From Lonicera japonica (taxonomy: Eukaryota > Streptophyta > Magnoliopsida > Dipsacales > Caprifoliaceae), in contig CM038469.1 of the NCBI GenBank assembly GCA_021464415.1, forward strand, positions 19,425,901 to 19,489,900: a stretch of 64,000 bases of DNA, in the 5' to 3' direction. Shown in pieces: positions 46,970 through 59,572 of the stretch (the first letter of the stretch is position 1; the number at the start of each line of letters is the position of its first letter). The notes below the pieces were generated by a model. It searched no databases, had not been told where the DNA came from, and worked only from the letters and a program-made list of their open reading frames with translations. The position numbers and the translations under genes are program-made.

Positions 46970-47165
46970 CTCAAAGAGAGCTGAAGAAGGAGGAGGAGGT
47001 GAATACTCTTCAGTAGTAGATAGTGTTTTCTCGAGTGATTCTGATTCTGATTCTGATTCTGATTTGATTCTGACCACCGGAGGAAATTGTCTGGTGTTTG
47101 GAAATTGTGGAAAGGGAGGGAAATTGGAGAGATTCGGAGAGAGGGAGGATTTTAAAACCCTAGAT
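46970..47165 (-). other. Non-coding first exon (5' UTR) of the myosin-binding-protein gene
   Basis: A pyrimidine-rich minus-strand sequence starts near a CCCTAGATTTG segment (plus orientation CCCTAG at 47158) and ends at GAG|GTACGC. Such CT-rich leaders are common in plant genes. The transcription start is estimated, and no unambiguous TATA box was seen. It contains four GATTCT units on the plus strand (47037-47060). Confidence 0.5.
47037..47060. repeat. (GATTCT)4 hexanucleotide repeat
   Basis: Four perfect units lie in the predicted 5' UTR of the minus-strand gene. Confidence 0.95.
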
Positions 47166-48037
47166 TTGATGTTGTTAGCGTGCTACCAACCTTTGTATGG
47201 GGTTGCGTGCAAAATATTATATTAGAGAAAGATAGTGTGGTTAGAGAAAGTGAGATGTTATTGAAGGATGATTTGTCGGAGAGTGATTAAACATCATCAA
47301 CTTTAGGTGGAATGATTCCAACGGTACCTCCTCCGTATATTGTCAAAAAGTGATAAATGTAAACTATCCATCTCCGCCGCTAAATTAGAAAGGGTGATGA
47401 TTGCAGATTAGCAGTCTGGTTTTGTTAAAAAAATAAAATACCATAATTTAAAAAAATATATAGAAAATAATTATAAAAGATTAATATGAGATTATCCTTG
47501 AGATAAAAGACGCAATTTTACCCTATTAGTTGGTATGATAAATTTTTGGATAAAGGATCAAGTTTATGTTTTAAAGATATATTTGTCTATTATTTTAATA
47601 TTTTAATTAATTAAGTTAAATTACAATATTATTTTTTAAAAAAATAAATAGAAAAAATATATATATATACAATTAATTTTGGAATTAAATCAATGTAAAT
47701 AAATTCAAACCAATTAAAATACATATCATAAGAAAATCGAAAAAAATAAGATAAAATAAGAATTATTCAAATAGTCAAAAGAAAAAAGAATCTTAAACTA
47801 ATTAGACATATTATGAGTTTAAAACTGCAAATATGTCTGAAGTGCAATTCTCTCATAATAGCAAGCAAACATATTAAGTTATGATTTTTTAATTAATTTT
47901 CTGGCAAACCTATTAACTTACGTCCTTTTAATTAATTTTCTGGCAAACACATTAAGATGCGTTAATTTTCTGGCAAACACATTAAACTGCGTTCTTCTTA
48001 CATGTGCCGAAGGATTAGATTCAACGAGAATGACTAA
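47166..48037. other. Upstream flank of the myosin-binding-protein gene
   Basis: Presumed promoter region of the minus-strand gene, then AT-rich DNA with no gene. A small direct repeat, TTAATTTTCTGGCAAAC, occurs three times between 47890 and 47980. Confidence 0.5.
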
Positions 48038-48046
48038 TAAAATTAA

Positions 48047-48596
48047 GAGTAAGCAGCCTAAATGACAACTAAATTTTCAATTTAATACCACTTTAGCCAC
48101 CAAACTTTAAAACGAACAATTTTAGCCATTCAACCTTGGAGTAAGTACCACTTTGGTCATTTTTTTTCAATTTGACTATTAAATTGAATGAGATGAAACC
48201 ATTTGCAAGGCACATGACTTTATTTAAGCGTATTTTAATCATGTTTGTTATAAAATAGCCTCAATTTTGCTATTTGTTGAAAATATTGTTGTCTCATATA
48301 CTGCGTGTGTTTTATTTTGGCAAGAATTATCGGAAGAAAATGTCGTCTTATTGCAATATGACCAAAATAACTTTACACGAAGTCATGTGACTTACAAATA
48401 CATTAAATTTATTAGCCAAATTGGATAAAAATGGTTAAAGTGGTACTTACTCCAAAGTTAGATAACCAAAGAGTTGAATGGAATGATCAAAGTAGTACTC
48501 ACTCTAAAGTTTGATAAGCAAAGTGGTTAGTTTTGATATTTGATAATCAAAGTGAAACTAGATCAAAAATTTAGTAGCCATTTGAATTGTTTACTC
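48047..48596. mobile_element. Mutator-like MITE (550 bp)
   Basis: A perfect nine-base duplication TAAAATTAA lies at 48038-48046 and 48597-48605. Long imperfect inverted repeats start GAGTAA and contain CTAAATTTT, ACCACTTT and GGAGTAAGTACCACTTT blocks mirrored on the right. There is no coding region. Confidence 0.9.
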
Positions 48597-48752
48597 TAAA
48601 ATTAAATGTGCAAATGTTAATCTTAGTTTGGGCCTAGCCCAACTAGTCAATATAGCATACACCTCATCCTATGGACCAAAGTTTCATTCTCATGCCCAGC
48701 AATTAATTTTACCACTTTTTGAGACCAACAAAGTAATGAAAAAGATGGTGGA

Positions 48753-48941
48753 CCCAAGCTAAGCCCATGGCTTTATTCGGCCATTCCAAATCCCACTAGG
48801 GTATCACATATTAAAAAAAAAAAAAAGACACAAGAGAGCAGCGACCAAGCCAAGCAATTTCTTCATTCTTTTCTACCCAAGCCAAGCCCCTGGCTTTATT
48901 CAGCCATTCTGAATCCCACCAAGGCATCACATATTCACATA
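48753..48941. repeat. Tandem duplication (~123 bp), copy 1 complete and left half of copy 2
   Basis: Copy 1 is about 48753-48875. Copy 2 begins at 48876 with the same CCCAAGC-AAGCCC-TGGCTTTATTC segment and runs to the Helitron at 48942. Its remainder resumes at 59483, with A-rich sequence, then ACACAAGAGAG and ATTTCTTCATTCTTTT, as in copy 1. Confidence 0.85.
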
Positions 48942-49769
48942 CTAGGGGTAATCCGTGCTAATGGTATTACGGGTATAATTTGTGAAATTTTTTAGATAAT
49001 AAATATAATTTTAGGTAGAAAATATAAAATTTGAAAATTAAATAATAAGAAGGAAAGAGAAGAAATACCTTTTATGGGTGAAGAGCCAGATACCAAACAC
49101 CTTCAGACAGCACTTATTTACGACAATGCATCCTTACTTTATCTCATGTGCAAGCTAAACATATAATGATTACATTCTAGTATAATAACAAAATAAACCA
49201 CCATGCTTGCAATTAATAAATATTCACGCTGTTAACAAAAATAGTATTGCATACATTGTTTACCAAAAATATATCTTAGCGAACACATTTACAAAATCTA
49301 GTACTTATATATTTACCAAAAAAAAAAGATGGTTGCCTTTACAAAAATCAAAAAGTAATAAGGCTTTAGATATACAAAAAAGTTATCAAATGTTAGTATT
49401 GTTGTGGTCCTATTAATAACCACCATATTTTCGGTACATCAAATTCCAAAAGGTAAGACTATCCACCCCCCACGCAATAAGGCCAACGAAAATGGGTCGC
49501 GATGAAAATATGTCATTTGAAAGATACGTAAAATATTAGAATCAAAATGAAGAAAAAATTATGACTTAAATACTTAAACATAATCAAATAAACATTACCC
49601 TATTAATTCTTCCCTATCCTCAATTTTCAGTTGAATTTATACGTCGTAGTTCAGCAGCTTTATCATCCCAAGACTGTAAATTTTAGACAAATAGTGTAAT
49701 TCAATTACAAATACTAAAAAGTAACTATTTAAATAATAAAAGTAGTGGTAGTACCTGACATATCAAGTA

Positions 49770-52700
49770 TTATAATAAAACTTCAGGATAAACAATATTT
49801 GTTATGGAGTTGTCAGTGATATCACGGATAAGTACACATATACAGGAAGAACTAGTGCATCTTGATAAAGCCACATATAAATGACCATGACTGAAGATCG
49901 GCGTACGCAAATCGATACCGACAAATTTAATAGACTGTCCCTGGGATTTATTCATAGTCATTGCGTACGCTAATCTAACTGGAAATTATCGTCTAGTCAT
50001 TTTGATTGGTAGTTCAGACGATGACGGAGTCAAAGAAATTCTTGGAATGAATACTAAGTCGCCATGTTTATTTCCAGTCAAAATTTTGGCTTCAAGTACA
50101 AATTTTTTACACTTTACAATGATAAGTCTTGTTCCATTACATAAACTTTCTTTGGGTGCAATGTTTCTCAGTAACATTACCGGACAACCCTCTTTCACCT
50201 CTAATTTGAATGATGGTAACCCGGGGGGATTGAGTGTGTTCAAATACTATTATGATATCGATGGGTAATGGTCCGATCTACCTCGTCATCTTCAACCATT
50301 TTGTCTACAGCAAAGTATGTATATGTCTCACCAGGAAAAACAGTCAATGCTGCAATATTGATATCACTAACATCGTCATTCCTAGCATATAGAATTATGC
50401 GTTCTTTCAAAAATTTCGAAGTAACCGTACTTAATACTTGTAGGTTTGGGTAAACAATTGAAATCAAATTATCTACACTTTGATGCTTTCTTATTGAATC
50501 TGGAAGGTGGATAATTTCTTGAGGATTAGACCCAATCTACAGATTAATAAAAAAAATTCAATTTAATTAACAAAACCTAAAAAGAGACTAAATAAAGATA
50601 TATAATTTATATTACCTTATTCAGGAAACTCGAGAAATCAAATAATCCGCATTGATCATCATGCAGACGCATGTTAACTTGGAAAGTCAAAATATGTATA
50701 TCTTTCCAAAGCACATAGCGCCTTAACGATGCTGCCACTATTTGCTCTTGAACACCTCTGGGTATAACAGGCAAAATTTTCCTAAAGTCTCCCCCAAAAA
50801 CGGCAGTAATACCACCAAACGGCCGTGAATTGTCACGGATGTCTTATAAGGTTCGGTTAACTGCTTCAACATAATGACGATGCTGCATTAGAACTTCATC
50901 CCATATAATAAGTCTAGCCTTTCGAAATAATTCTGCATATGATGACTGTTTTGTGAATTCGCATATTGAATTTTCTAATACATTAAGTGGAATGCATAAT
51001 GTAGAATGTGCAGTGCGACCCCCGTGTAATAACCCTGAAGCAATCCCAAATGATGCAACGGTAATCACTATATCCCCGAAGCTGCGACACTTTGAAGCAA
51101 TTGTATTGTAAACAAAGGTCTTTCCTGTACCTGCACCCCCACTTAAAAAGAAAGTAGTTCCCTTATTTTCATAAACAGAGAAAATTATTGCATTATAAGC
51201 GGCAAGTTGACATTCATTCAAACAATCAACATTTTGTTGTACACTTATCTGGTCCACCTCACCCTGTAATTGCCTATGTTCCCATAGCAATCTATTGCCG
51301 ACGACAGTACTCCAATTAGCAGATGGAACCGGCATCGGCGGAAAATCCACTAAACTCTTCCCACACTCTTTAAGAACTTGATTTATAAGGTATAAACCAT
51401 AATCGTGAACTTGTGTATCAGTAGGAGCCTCAATACCGTAAGAAGTACAAATTTTGTGAGATAAATCATCACATATATTAACCGGTTTCAAAGGAGGGCA
51501 TTGCGTTAAGATGACACAAAATAATTTTCTCAATTGGGATCCAGTTCTCATTATTACTACTTCTTTAAGACATTGAATACGCTCTTCATCATCTTCCAAA
51601 AGACCTTTAGCTATGCATGCAGCTTTATATGTGAGGTGTATAATATTATTAACAGTTCTTAAACTTTGAAAAGATCGAGGGCCCTCCACAACAGTTAGTA
51701 AAAGACGCAGATAGAATATTTCACCTTCATTTGGGTTAACAAAGTACATTATACCAATTGAAGTGCCCTGTTTTCTCTCTGTCCACAACTTTTCTTTGAC
51801 ATGCCAAACAAAATATTTTGGAAATTATTGGTATGTAAGTGTTCGAGCTAAATCATTGGCAGAACAACATGCAAAAAAAACCTGTCAGTGTGGTTTATTG
51901 ATCCTCCGCTCTGTTGACTATATCATCGATTAATTCTGAAGGGTGATAATAAACATGATGCATTCCCTCTAAGTGAACTACCAGACGCTGAATTGATGGG
52001 ATCTCCTGATGTATAGGATTTCCAAATATTATCCACACTGCCTCAAGAGGACCAATGTACCTTACATCGATGTATTGTTTAATTTCATCTGCGGCCCCCA
52101 CTATCATTGTTATGCGATCGTAACCCTTGAAAATGTATTTGTTAATGTACTTCACACACCTTATCCCTGCACAAACTTCCACATTTATATGGCAATTAAA
52201 TAGTCTTGAGAGGTATGAATTATATGGCACAACATCTCTATTATCAACAACATGTCCAGATTTAAAAGTATATTTTCGACCATCATTGCGCCTCTGATAG
52301 ATTAGATACCCATCATCGCCCATAATAGTTTCATCTGCCCAAGCTTTAGGATATCTTTTGGTGCATTTACCACCTTCCATACACGAAGCATTAAGATTCC
52401 GAACACTACATGGTCCATGCACCATACAACTTTTGATTGTTTCATATAGAAACGGATTAGAAATTAGATCAGGAAATTCAGCACAAACAGCTCAGTTTAC
52501 CTGTTCACATGTTCAAATTTTATCTTAGCCATGAAGAAATATTAGCAAATACATGTGCGGCAACCCGCGCTTTTGGAACTCGATTATGAAAACATGTGCC
52601 ACCTTTTCACCGAATACCCTTTGTTTATCAATTTCAACCATCAAGGCCTGTCGTTTCAACTCGAAGACTCGGGCCACTAAATCAAGACGACCGCTCGCCG

Positions 52701-54176
52701 TTTGATGCGGTAATAATGCAGCTTTAATTTCGTGCCAATTTCGATTTGCAATCATAGTTAGAAAAATATCTGAATGTTGGTTGTATCGAGTTATTATCAT
52801 GGAATCTTGGGAGATTTCAAACATTTGTCTTGGACTCCCAGAAAAAGAAGACAGCAAAACTACTCGTTTACCAACTTGATGAGACTCTAACCCATCAGGG
52901 GCTACATTGACCAAATCTTAGTATAAATCAGATCGAAGCTTTCGTTGGTTAAGCCTATGATATGTTAATCGATTTTGCTCTATTTCTGCCCATGCATCAA
53001 CAATGAACTCTTACAATAATCCCCCCTTAAGATAGTTGAATACTCAGTAGGTCTTTCGAACAAACGATACCCATAGTATTGCAACTACGTAAGTCGTTTA
53101 TTTGAAGCTCTACCCAAATTGACATTCCACAACTTTAATTCAGGTTCCCATCCAAACTCACCAAACGGAAAGAACAACACATAGTGCAATGGTAAATAAG
53201 ATGGATGGCATTCGCTGATCTGTATAAGCTTATCACTCCCCTTTAACCTTAGAATGATATCCCTCATTCCAGAGACTTCAGTACCGTCTCCAGGCAATAT
53301 GACAGCAATCTCATCTGATTTGGGTAAATTATGCGTTCGACGATCTTTCGTTGGTGCATAATGAAGGTAGGCCGGTATGTCATGATTATTCAAATGTTCC
53401 CTTGCTAAAATTGATGCAGCATGTCGGAACTTGTATGAAAATGCGTTAAATCGTAACAAATTATCTTGGATTGTTCTCAATACATCAGTTCTCAACTATG
53501 GATTTCGTTGAATACGAAAATCTAAAACACAGTCCTAGTCGTATATATACAACTGGGCATAGACTGGATCTTGACCATTCGGTGGTTGTAGTACACCTGT
53601 CCTATGTCGCAGCTCTCCATGAATTATAAACGAAGTAAGACCCCTACCAGTGGCCACCCTATCATCCATGTGTACTCCCAAACTCGTGAAAGCATTTGTT
53701 GCATTGTACAATCGAGTATAACATCGAAATGACCTTGATTAGTCATCGTTGCCATCTTATAATTCTTGAATTTCAGGTGGAGGTGTTATGAGTTCTGGGA
53801 GACGAATTTTTTCTTGCAAACAACATTTTCCAAAGAATGGGCGCACATCAAATGAACTTGATAGCCTTTCAGCTTTCCAGTGCAACACTGTACAATGAGG
53901 ACACCTTATATCCATTTTACCTATAGAATGTCTCCCAAAAATAACATGCTGCTGAGGGGTCACAGTTGTAGTTAATATCGCATCATCTACCAAATTATCA
54001 TCAAGAAGTAGTTGACTCGTTGGCGTAAACCTAAAATAAGTGTGGTATTTGAGGAATAGTATTTCAGAATGTGTAGGAAAAAAGAGAATTAAGTAAACTT
54101 CCCAAATGGTCATTAAAGTATTAACTGAGATCAAACTTGCAACTCTAATTAAAAAAAGTATTGATCCTCCCATCAA
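49770..54176 (-). pseudogene. Helitron Rep/helicase (RepHel) remnant
   Basis: Segments in 5' to 3' order: zinc-finger N-terminus (54176-53757: CPHCTVLHWKAERL, GKCCLQEKIRLPEL), Helitron-like N domain (53495-53085), HUH Rep (52914-51895), Pif1-type helicase (51788 to about 50617) and helicase C-terminus (50540-49770). Rep motif 2 reads RGLPHMYLL, so the second His of the usual HxH is Tyr. The two-Tyr motif KYINKYIFKG is kept. The helicase has Walker A GGAGTGKT, Walker B LIIWDE and C-terminal [10 protein letters not shown]. An intron fits near 50541-50616. Several stops and frameshifts break it, for example TAA between TRR and FPVRLAY near 49985. The product would nick and unwind DNA for rolling-circle transposition; it is non-functional. 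Confidence 0.9.
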
Positions 54177-57100
54177 ACTCTTGGCCGAGAAAATCTATTA
54201 AATTTAGTTGTTAATAGTATGATAGTTGGAGGGGCAAGTTGGAACTTGTACAATTGTTTAATAACTCTTTGGGTAATTTAGTCTAAAGAATTAGCATAGA
54301 ACAAAAATTGGATTTACCGGTTTTCTCGGTTAAGAAATAGTGGTATTGGTGCAAGATTCAAATGAGGCATAGAGTTTACTTGAGCTGATGTGATGTGTTG
54401 TGATTGGTATATTTGTTGTGGACTATTCGATGGAAGTAATTCTTCGTCACTTGAGTAAGAATTAAAAGAACTTGAACATTAAGGATGCAATAGCGAGTTT
54501 TCGAAAAGTCGATGACAATTAGATGGTCCAGGTTCCAGCAATGAAGAATGTTGATAGAAATAGTTATTAATTCTAATACATTCACGGTCGTAAGCAGCGC
54601 GTTTGCATGGCCTAGGAATTAAACCATGGAAAAATCTTGGTGGAATTGGGTCCTGATAAAAGAAATTAAGGGGTTTTTTTGCTTTTCCTTTTCACGACTC
54701 AAACGTTGGGCAAGTTGTCTGGGTCGAACATCATTATTTTCCTTATGTTGACTTTTACGTAAAGAAATAGAAGCTCTATAAATGTTATTATCAACGAATC
54801 CCTAAAAATAAAATAAAGTATATGAATTTAATATAGTGAAAAAATGAATCAACTTTAAGGCTGCATGCGAGGCAATAGACATATATACCTATTTAATAAA
54901 GTAATATAAATTGTAATATTTTTCTTCATTGTGATATTTTCATGTGCAATAATAAAAGAAGGATAATATAATAAAAAGTACTTTGTTGCTAATGTTAATT
55001 ACCACTGGTAATATAGGAGCTTGATTTTCCTTCCATTTCCCTTTGCCGATATAAGATGTACATGCTTCTTGGTTTCTCTGTTTATTATAATAGCAAAAAA
55101 ATATATGATGTATTTAGTTAAATTAAGAATGAAGTATAAAATAATTGGTTATACTTTAGTTTAACCAAAACTAATGTAACTTATAAATATAATTTGAGGA
55201 CGGGTAACTTGCCTTAAGCATGATATTCAATTCAGATTCTTCTCGAATAACAATGTTTACATTTTTCTTGCTTAAAAACTCTTTCTATTAAAGCACGTAA
55301 AATAAACATTCAAATGCATAAAAAAAATAATGATAGCACATAAAAAAAATCCAACAAATGAAAGTATGTGTAGAATATGAAGTTAATGTTACTGTCAGCT
55401 GCAAATGGTAATCTTCCTGTAACAATTTAAATGATAGGATGTATTACAATATGAGTGAGATTAAATCTATGAAATTGATATGTTATTTATAACTATTATT
55501 AATCATGAGCAAATGATAATTTACATATCCAAACACAGTAAGAGAAAGATGTTCACTTGCCGGAGAAGTCACTGTGTTCACCACCTCTGTATATTGTGAG
55601 CACAATTACATGTTAAATTTGTCATTGTAAAAAAACTTATAAAAAAAATAGTAAGAAAAATGATAAGTCTTATGTCCGAGCGTTATCCAGGATAAGGAGG
55701 ATTTTCATTATTATAATTAAAAGTTCATTATTTTACTTAAAAAACTTAAGATAGGAAAAAAAATTTACTAATTGGTAGCACTACTAAAACAATAATCAGT
55801 GTACTCAAACAATTAAATGTTCTTGAGCATTGATTAAGAGTCAAATGATGATAAAATAATATATTACATAGGTGCTAAACAACCAAGATGAAAAAAAATA
55901 AGAAAAAACATTCACATATAGCATTGGTGTAAAATAAAATAACAAAATAATATATTATTCTAGACTATTAAAATGTTATTTTTACATTTGATACATAACC
56001 ATTTTATGTCTCACTATGATTTTGATATTATATTATAAATGTAAATATAAATTTAACTTTGAACTTATATCAGAGACATAAAAATAAGAAAAAAATTAGT
56101 ACCTTGTAGTGGTGTTCTCACAGTAGAGCTAGATGCAAAGTCTGCGTCGGGTTGGCATCTCTATAACTCTTTCGGGGTTGTAATGGTTTGTTGTTGTGAC
56201 AGAGCATGTAAGCGTGTCAAAGTTCGGCGAGGGGTAGAACCCCATCATAAAGCTCTTGATGGCTCTTTAAAGGTGGTGATTCTACGACGGGTGCAACCCC
56301 AACGTAAAATAGTTTTTCGATAAGTTCTAGCGCTTTAAACTCCATGAAAAAATGACATTTTGGTGGTCCGGTGGCGGTGAATGACCTTGCATGAAGCTGA
56401 GTTTACAGATAAGATAAAGAGTATAAAGAACTTTAAAAATGAATACATACCTTTAATAATAACAAATTTAGTCTTACAACAAACAAAGACTTTTGTACTT
56501 GGTATATTAAAAAAGAAAAATAAAATAAAATATAAATACCTGTAATTATTCTTAATTAATATACATCGAATTATTTTTTTATGAATTTAATACAAAACCA
56601 ACTCATTAATGTTGCATGAAAAATTAAAAGAGGAAAAACATCCACATGCAAAGACTAATAAAAAAGGCCTATGCAATTGTGTAGCTTTTAGAATGTGTAT
56701 GGTAATTAGAAAATCCCAAAGAAAAAAGAGCAAAACTGGCTATACATAGTTAGAGCTACATTAGAGCTTAAAATAATATAATTTTTTGTCTTGCACTGAT
56801 CACTGTAGAATAAAAAATCCATTGACATTAATGCATTAGAATATTTTAACATAAAAAATTTGGAAAACTATATCCTCTTTTCACATAAATAATTCTAGAG
56901 CTTAAAATAATATATATTTTTCTTGCCTTGCAATGATCACCGTAGACCAAAAAATCCATTGACATTAGCATTAGAATATTTTAACATAAAAAATTTGGAA
57001 AATTACATCCGCTTTTCACATAAATAATTCTAATAAGTCTTAAAAAATTGAACTCCCTAATATTCAATGAGCAATTTTTTTTCAAGAATGATAAAATTGC

Positions 57101-57369
57101 AAATATATAATCCGGGTGGTTTGAGGGAGTAAAAATGTAGTAAAGATGCTTGTTATATAAAATTTTGAATTAGAGTTTCACTCATTTATAACCAAACCAA
57201 ACCTAGTAACCAAACTCTCTAAACTTAATAATTTAACTGTCAATTACAATAATCAAACAAATTAATTATATTCATCTGCCTAAAAAAATGTGTAAAGAAA
57301 AACTTAATTCCTTTTGCTATAGTAACCAAACCAAACAAATTAATTATATTCATTAGCATAAAGAAATAC
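54177..57369 (-). other. Upstream part of the Helitron, possible small exons
   Basis: On the minus strand, short coding-like stretches precede RepHel: FVDNNIYRASISLRKSQH with PRQLAQRLSREKEKQ (about 54805-54680), and EACTSYIGKGKWKENQAPIL (about 55075-55010). Similar basic, Gln/Arg-rich exons precede RepHel in plant Helitrons, so they may be its N-terminal exons. A more GC-rich island at about 56105-56400 is unlike its surroundings and is not identified. The rest is AT-rich without a gene. Confidence 0.45.
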
Positions 57370-57381
57370 TTAATTCTTTTT

Positions 57382-58140
57382 CCTACTCCCCTGATCTTCA
57401 AAAATCATTGGTACTAAGTTGATATCTAGCCTAAGGTAAACATGGAGAAAGTAATAAATGATTACAAAAAAGGCATAACCAAACAAACCCAAAATGGGGT
57501 ATAATCGAACCCAAAAATCAGACCAAACAAACCCACATTTTCCACTCTCTCTCTTGGCCTTCACTGCTATAGAGATTAAAAAATCTCTCACACACAAAAA
57601 AGATAAAAAGAAGAAAAGAATTGATGGATATATTTATTATTATTTATTGCTAATTCATGAAAAAGAATTAAGCAATTTTAAAATTTATCAGTGTGGATTT
57701 TTTGCTCTAATTAAAAGCAGAAAAAAAAATTTATCAGTGTGGGTTTTTTTCCTACTCCTCTATTCTTCTAAAAACCATTAGTACTAAGTTGATATCTAGC
57801 CTAACGTAAACATCAATAGCAGTAACAACAGAATACCAAAGATATTCTAAATTTAGTGGGGGAGCAAGTTATAAATGATAATAAAAAAAGGCATAACCAA
57901 ACAAACCCAAAATAGGATATAATCAGACCCAAAAATCAGACTAAACAAAACCACATTTTCCACTCTCTCTCTTGGCATTCACTACTATAGAGATTGAAAA
58001 ATCTCTCTCACTAATTAGTGTGGATTTCCATTGCATGAGTTTGTAGATGCCGCTTGACCTCCTAGCCAGAGCAGTAATTAATGTAATCAAACACTAATCA
58101 GACCAAACAAACCCAAAAATCTCTCTTGGCATTCATTGCT
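57382..58140. repeat. Tandem duplication in the Helitron 5' region
   Basis: A ~215-bp block (GTACTAAGTTGATATCTAGC, GCATAACCAAACAAACCC, CACATTTTCCACTCTCTCTC, ATAGAGATT) at 57382-57597 recurs at 57748-58013 with a ~45-bp insertion. A short third piece is at 58085-58140. Confidence 0.85.
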
Positions 58141-58142
58141 AT

Positions 58143-59050
58143 TAATGTGGATTTCAAAGCAAAAAAAATTATGCTCTGTTTTTGCTCTAGCTTTTTATTG
58201 CTCTAGATTTTTTGCTCTAATTCAAACAAAAAAAAAGTATCAGTGTGGATTTTTGGCTTTAATTCAAAGCAAAAAAAAACCCCACTGTCCTCCTCTCTTT
58301 CATCTCTCTCTTCCAACATATTTTTCCCCATTCTTCTTTCCTCCAAACGGAAAACCTTAGTGTGGATTGTTGGATCCTTAATTCAACATTGGGCTTATAT
58401 GTGAAACAATTATGTATTGTAGACTGTCAAATGGTTAAGCCCACTTTAAAAGTAATCAAATAAGATTTAATTTATTTGGGCTTAAATGTATCTGATAGGG
58501 TGTGAGCTTTTAATGTGTAGATACTTAAGAGTAATTCTATTTTTATGATGGGTTAAAATAAAAATACTAAATAGATAGTGGGGTTTACTATCTATATATA
58601 TATTGTGGTTATGGTCCCTAGATCACACATACGTATCTTGTCCCTGTTGAGCCCCGTCATCACAGAGAGCATAGAGAAGGCACAAAGGATTCTCTAAAGA
58701 AATACGTGTTGATCTGGAAGGCCAACCACTCAGCTACAAACACACGTTATGGATTCAGGTATGCTTCCGCATATTAATCTTTTGATTCTTGGTGATACGA
58801 CATGAACGATCCTAGGATTTATGGTTATTTAGAACCAACGAGATCCAACATGGATTTCAAAGCAAAAAAAATTATGCTCTGTTTTTGCTCTAGCTTTTTT
58901 GCTCTAGTTCAAAGAAAAAAATATATCAGTGTGGATTTTTGGCTCTAATTCAAAGCAAAAAAAAAACGCACCGTCGTCCTCTCTTTCATCTCTCTCTTCC
59001 ACCATATTTTCCCCCTATTCTTCTTTCCCCCAAACAGAAAACCTTAGTGT
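58143..59050. repeat. Second tandem duplication, copies separated by the solo LTR
   Basis: The block TGGATTTCAAAGC, ATTATGCTCTG, CAGTGTGGATTTTTGGCT, CCTCTCTTTCATCTCTC, AAACCTTAGTGTG occurs at about 58147-58367 and again at 58851-59050. The solo LTR 58368-58850 lies exactly between them. Confidence 0.88.
58368..58850. mobile_element. Solo LTR (483 bp, copia-like)
   Basis: Termini TGTTGGATC...GATCCAACA form a nine-base inverted pair with TG...CA ends. A perfect five-base duplication TGGAT lies at 58363-58367 and 58851-58855. A TATA-rich segment (CTATATATATATTG, about 58591) lies near the middle. It has no internal sequence. It inserted at the junction of two tandem copies within the Helitron. 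Confidence 0.92.
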
Positions 59051-59482
59051 GAAAGAGAGAAATACACCTCAAAAACCCACCTATTCGTCACCCACCTCTC
59101 CATCACCCACCGCAAAAACCTGCCTCAAAAACCCACCTCTCCATCACTCATGTTAACATAAATACACAATCATCAGTAGGTCTAAAGAGAGAGATGGGAA
59201 TAGTACCTTAGTGAGACAAAGAGGAATAAATGAGTGGCGACAGTGAGAGAGAGAAATAAATAAGTTGCGAACGGCGACGTTGGTTGTGTAGAAAGAGAAA
59301 GGAGAGAGCGTTACTTTGTAGAAGAATAGTGAGAGAGAAATGAGTGGCTGCAAGATATTTTAGAGAGAGAAAAAAATTTGGTGGACGAGGTTATCCAAAA
59401 TATTGAACGGCTAAGATTGGTTACTTTATTTGGGCGGGACTTTTGTTGTATTTCAAAAACAACTCTATATTGTTATTATAGA

Positions 59483-59572
59483 TCAAAAAAAAGAACATCA
59501 ACCACAATACAACACAAGAGAGTAGCCGTGAGGTGCACAGTACACCTTGCGATTTCTTCATTCTTTTTCTTT
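59483..59572. repeat. Right half of the tandem duplication copy 2
   Basis: Continues the repeat interrupted by the Helitron: A-rich sequence, ACACAAGAGAG, then GATTTCTTCATTCTTTTTC, matching 48813-48875. Confidence 0.8.

Larger units (their letters stand above)
48942..59482 (-). mobile_element. Helitron with Rep/helicase remnant (10,541 bp)
   Basis: On the minus strand the element starts TCTATAATAACAATATAGAG at 59482, after an A, and ends CTAG at 48942, before a T. A hairpin-forming CGTAATACC...GGATTAC segment lies about ten bases before the end. These are Helitron termini with A/T insertion and no target duplication. The flanking tandem repeat gives an independent empty site. It encodes a decayed RepHel (49770 to about 54176, possible upstream exons to about 55300). 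A long 5' region contains tandem duplications and a solo LTR (58368-58850). Without that LTR and its duplication it is about 10.05 kb. Confidence 0.9.

Noticed and set aside
57370..58360. Frames of 74-95 codons in the Helitron 5' region
   Set aside because: They are produced by the tandem duplications and poly-A/poly-T runs; no shared or conserved protein features were seen.
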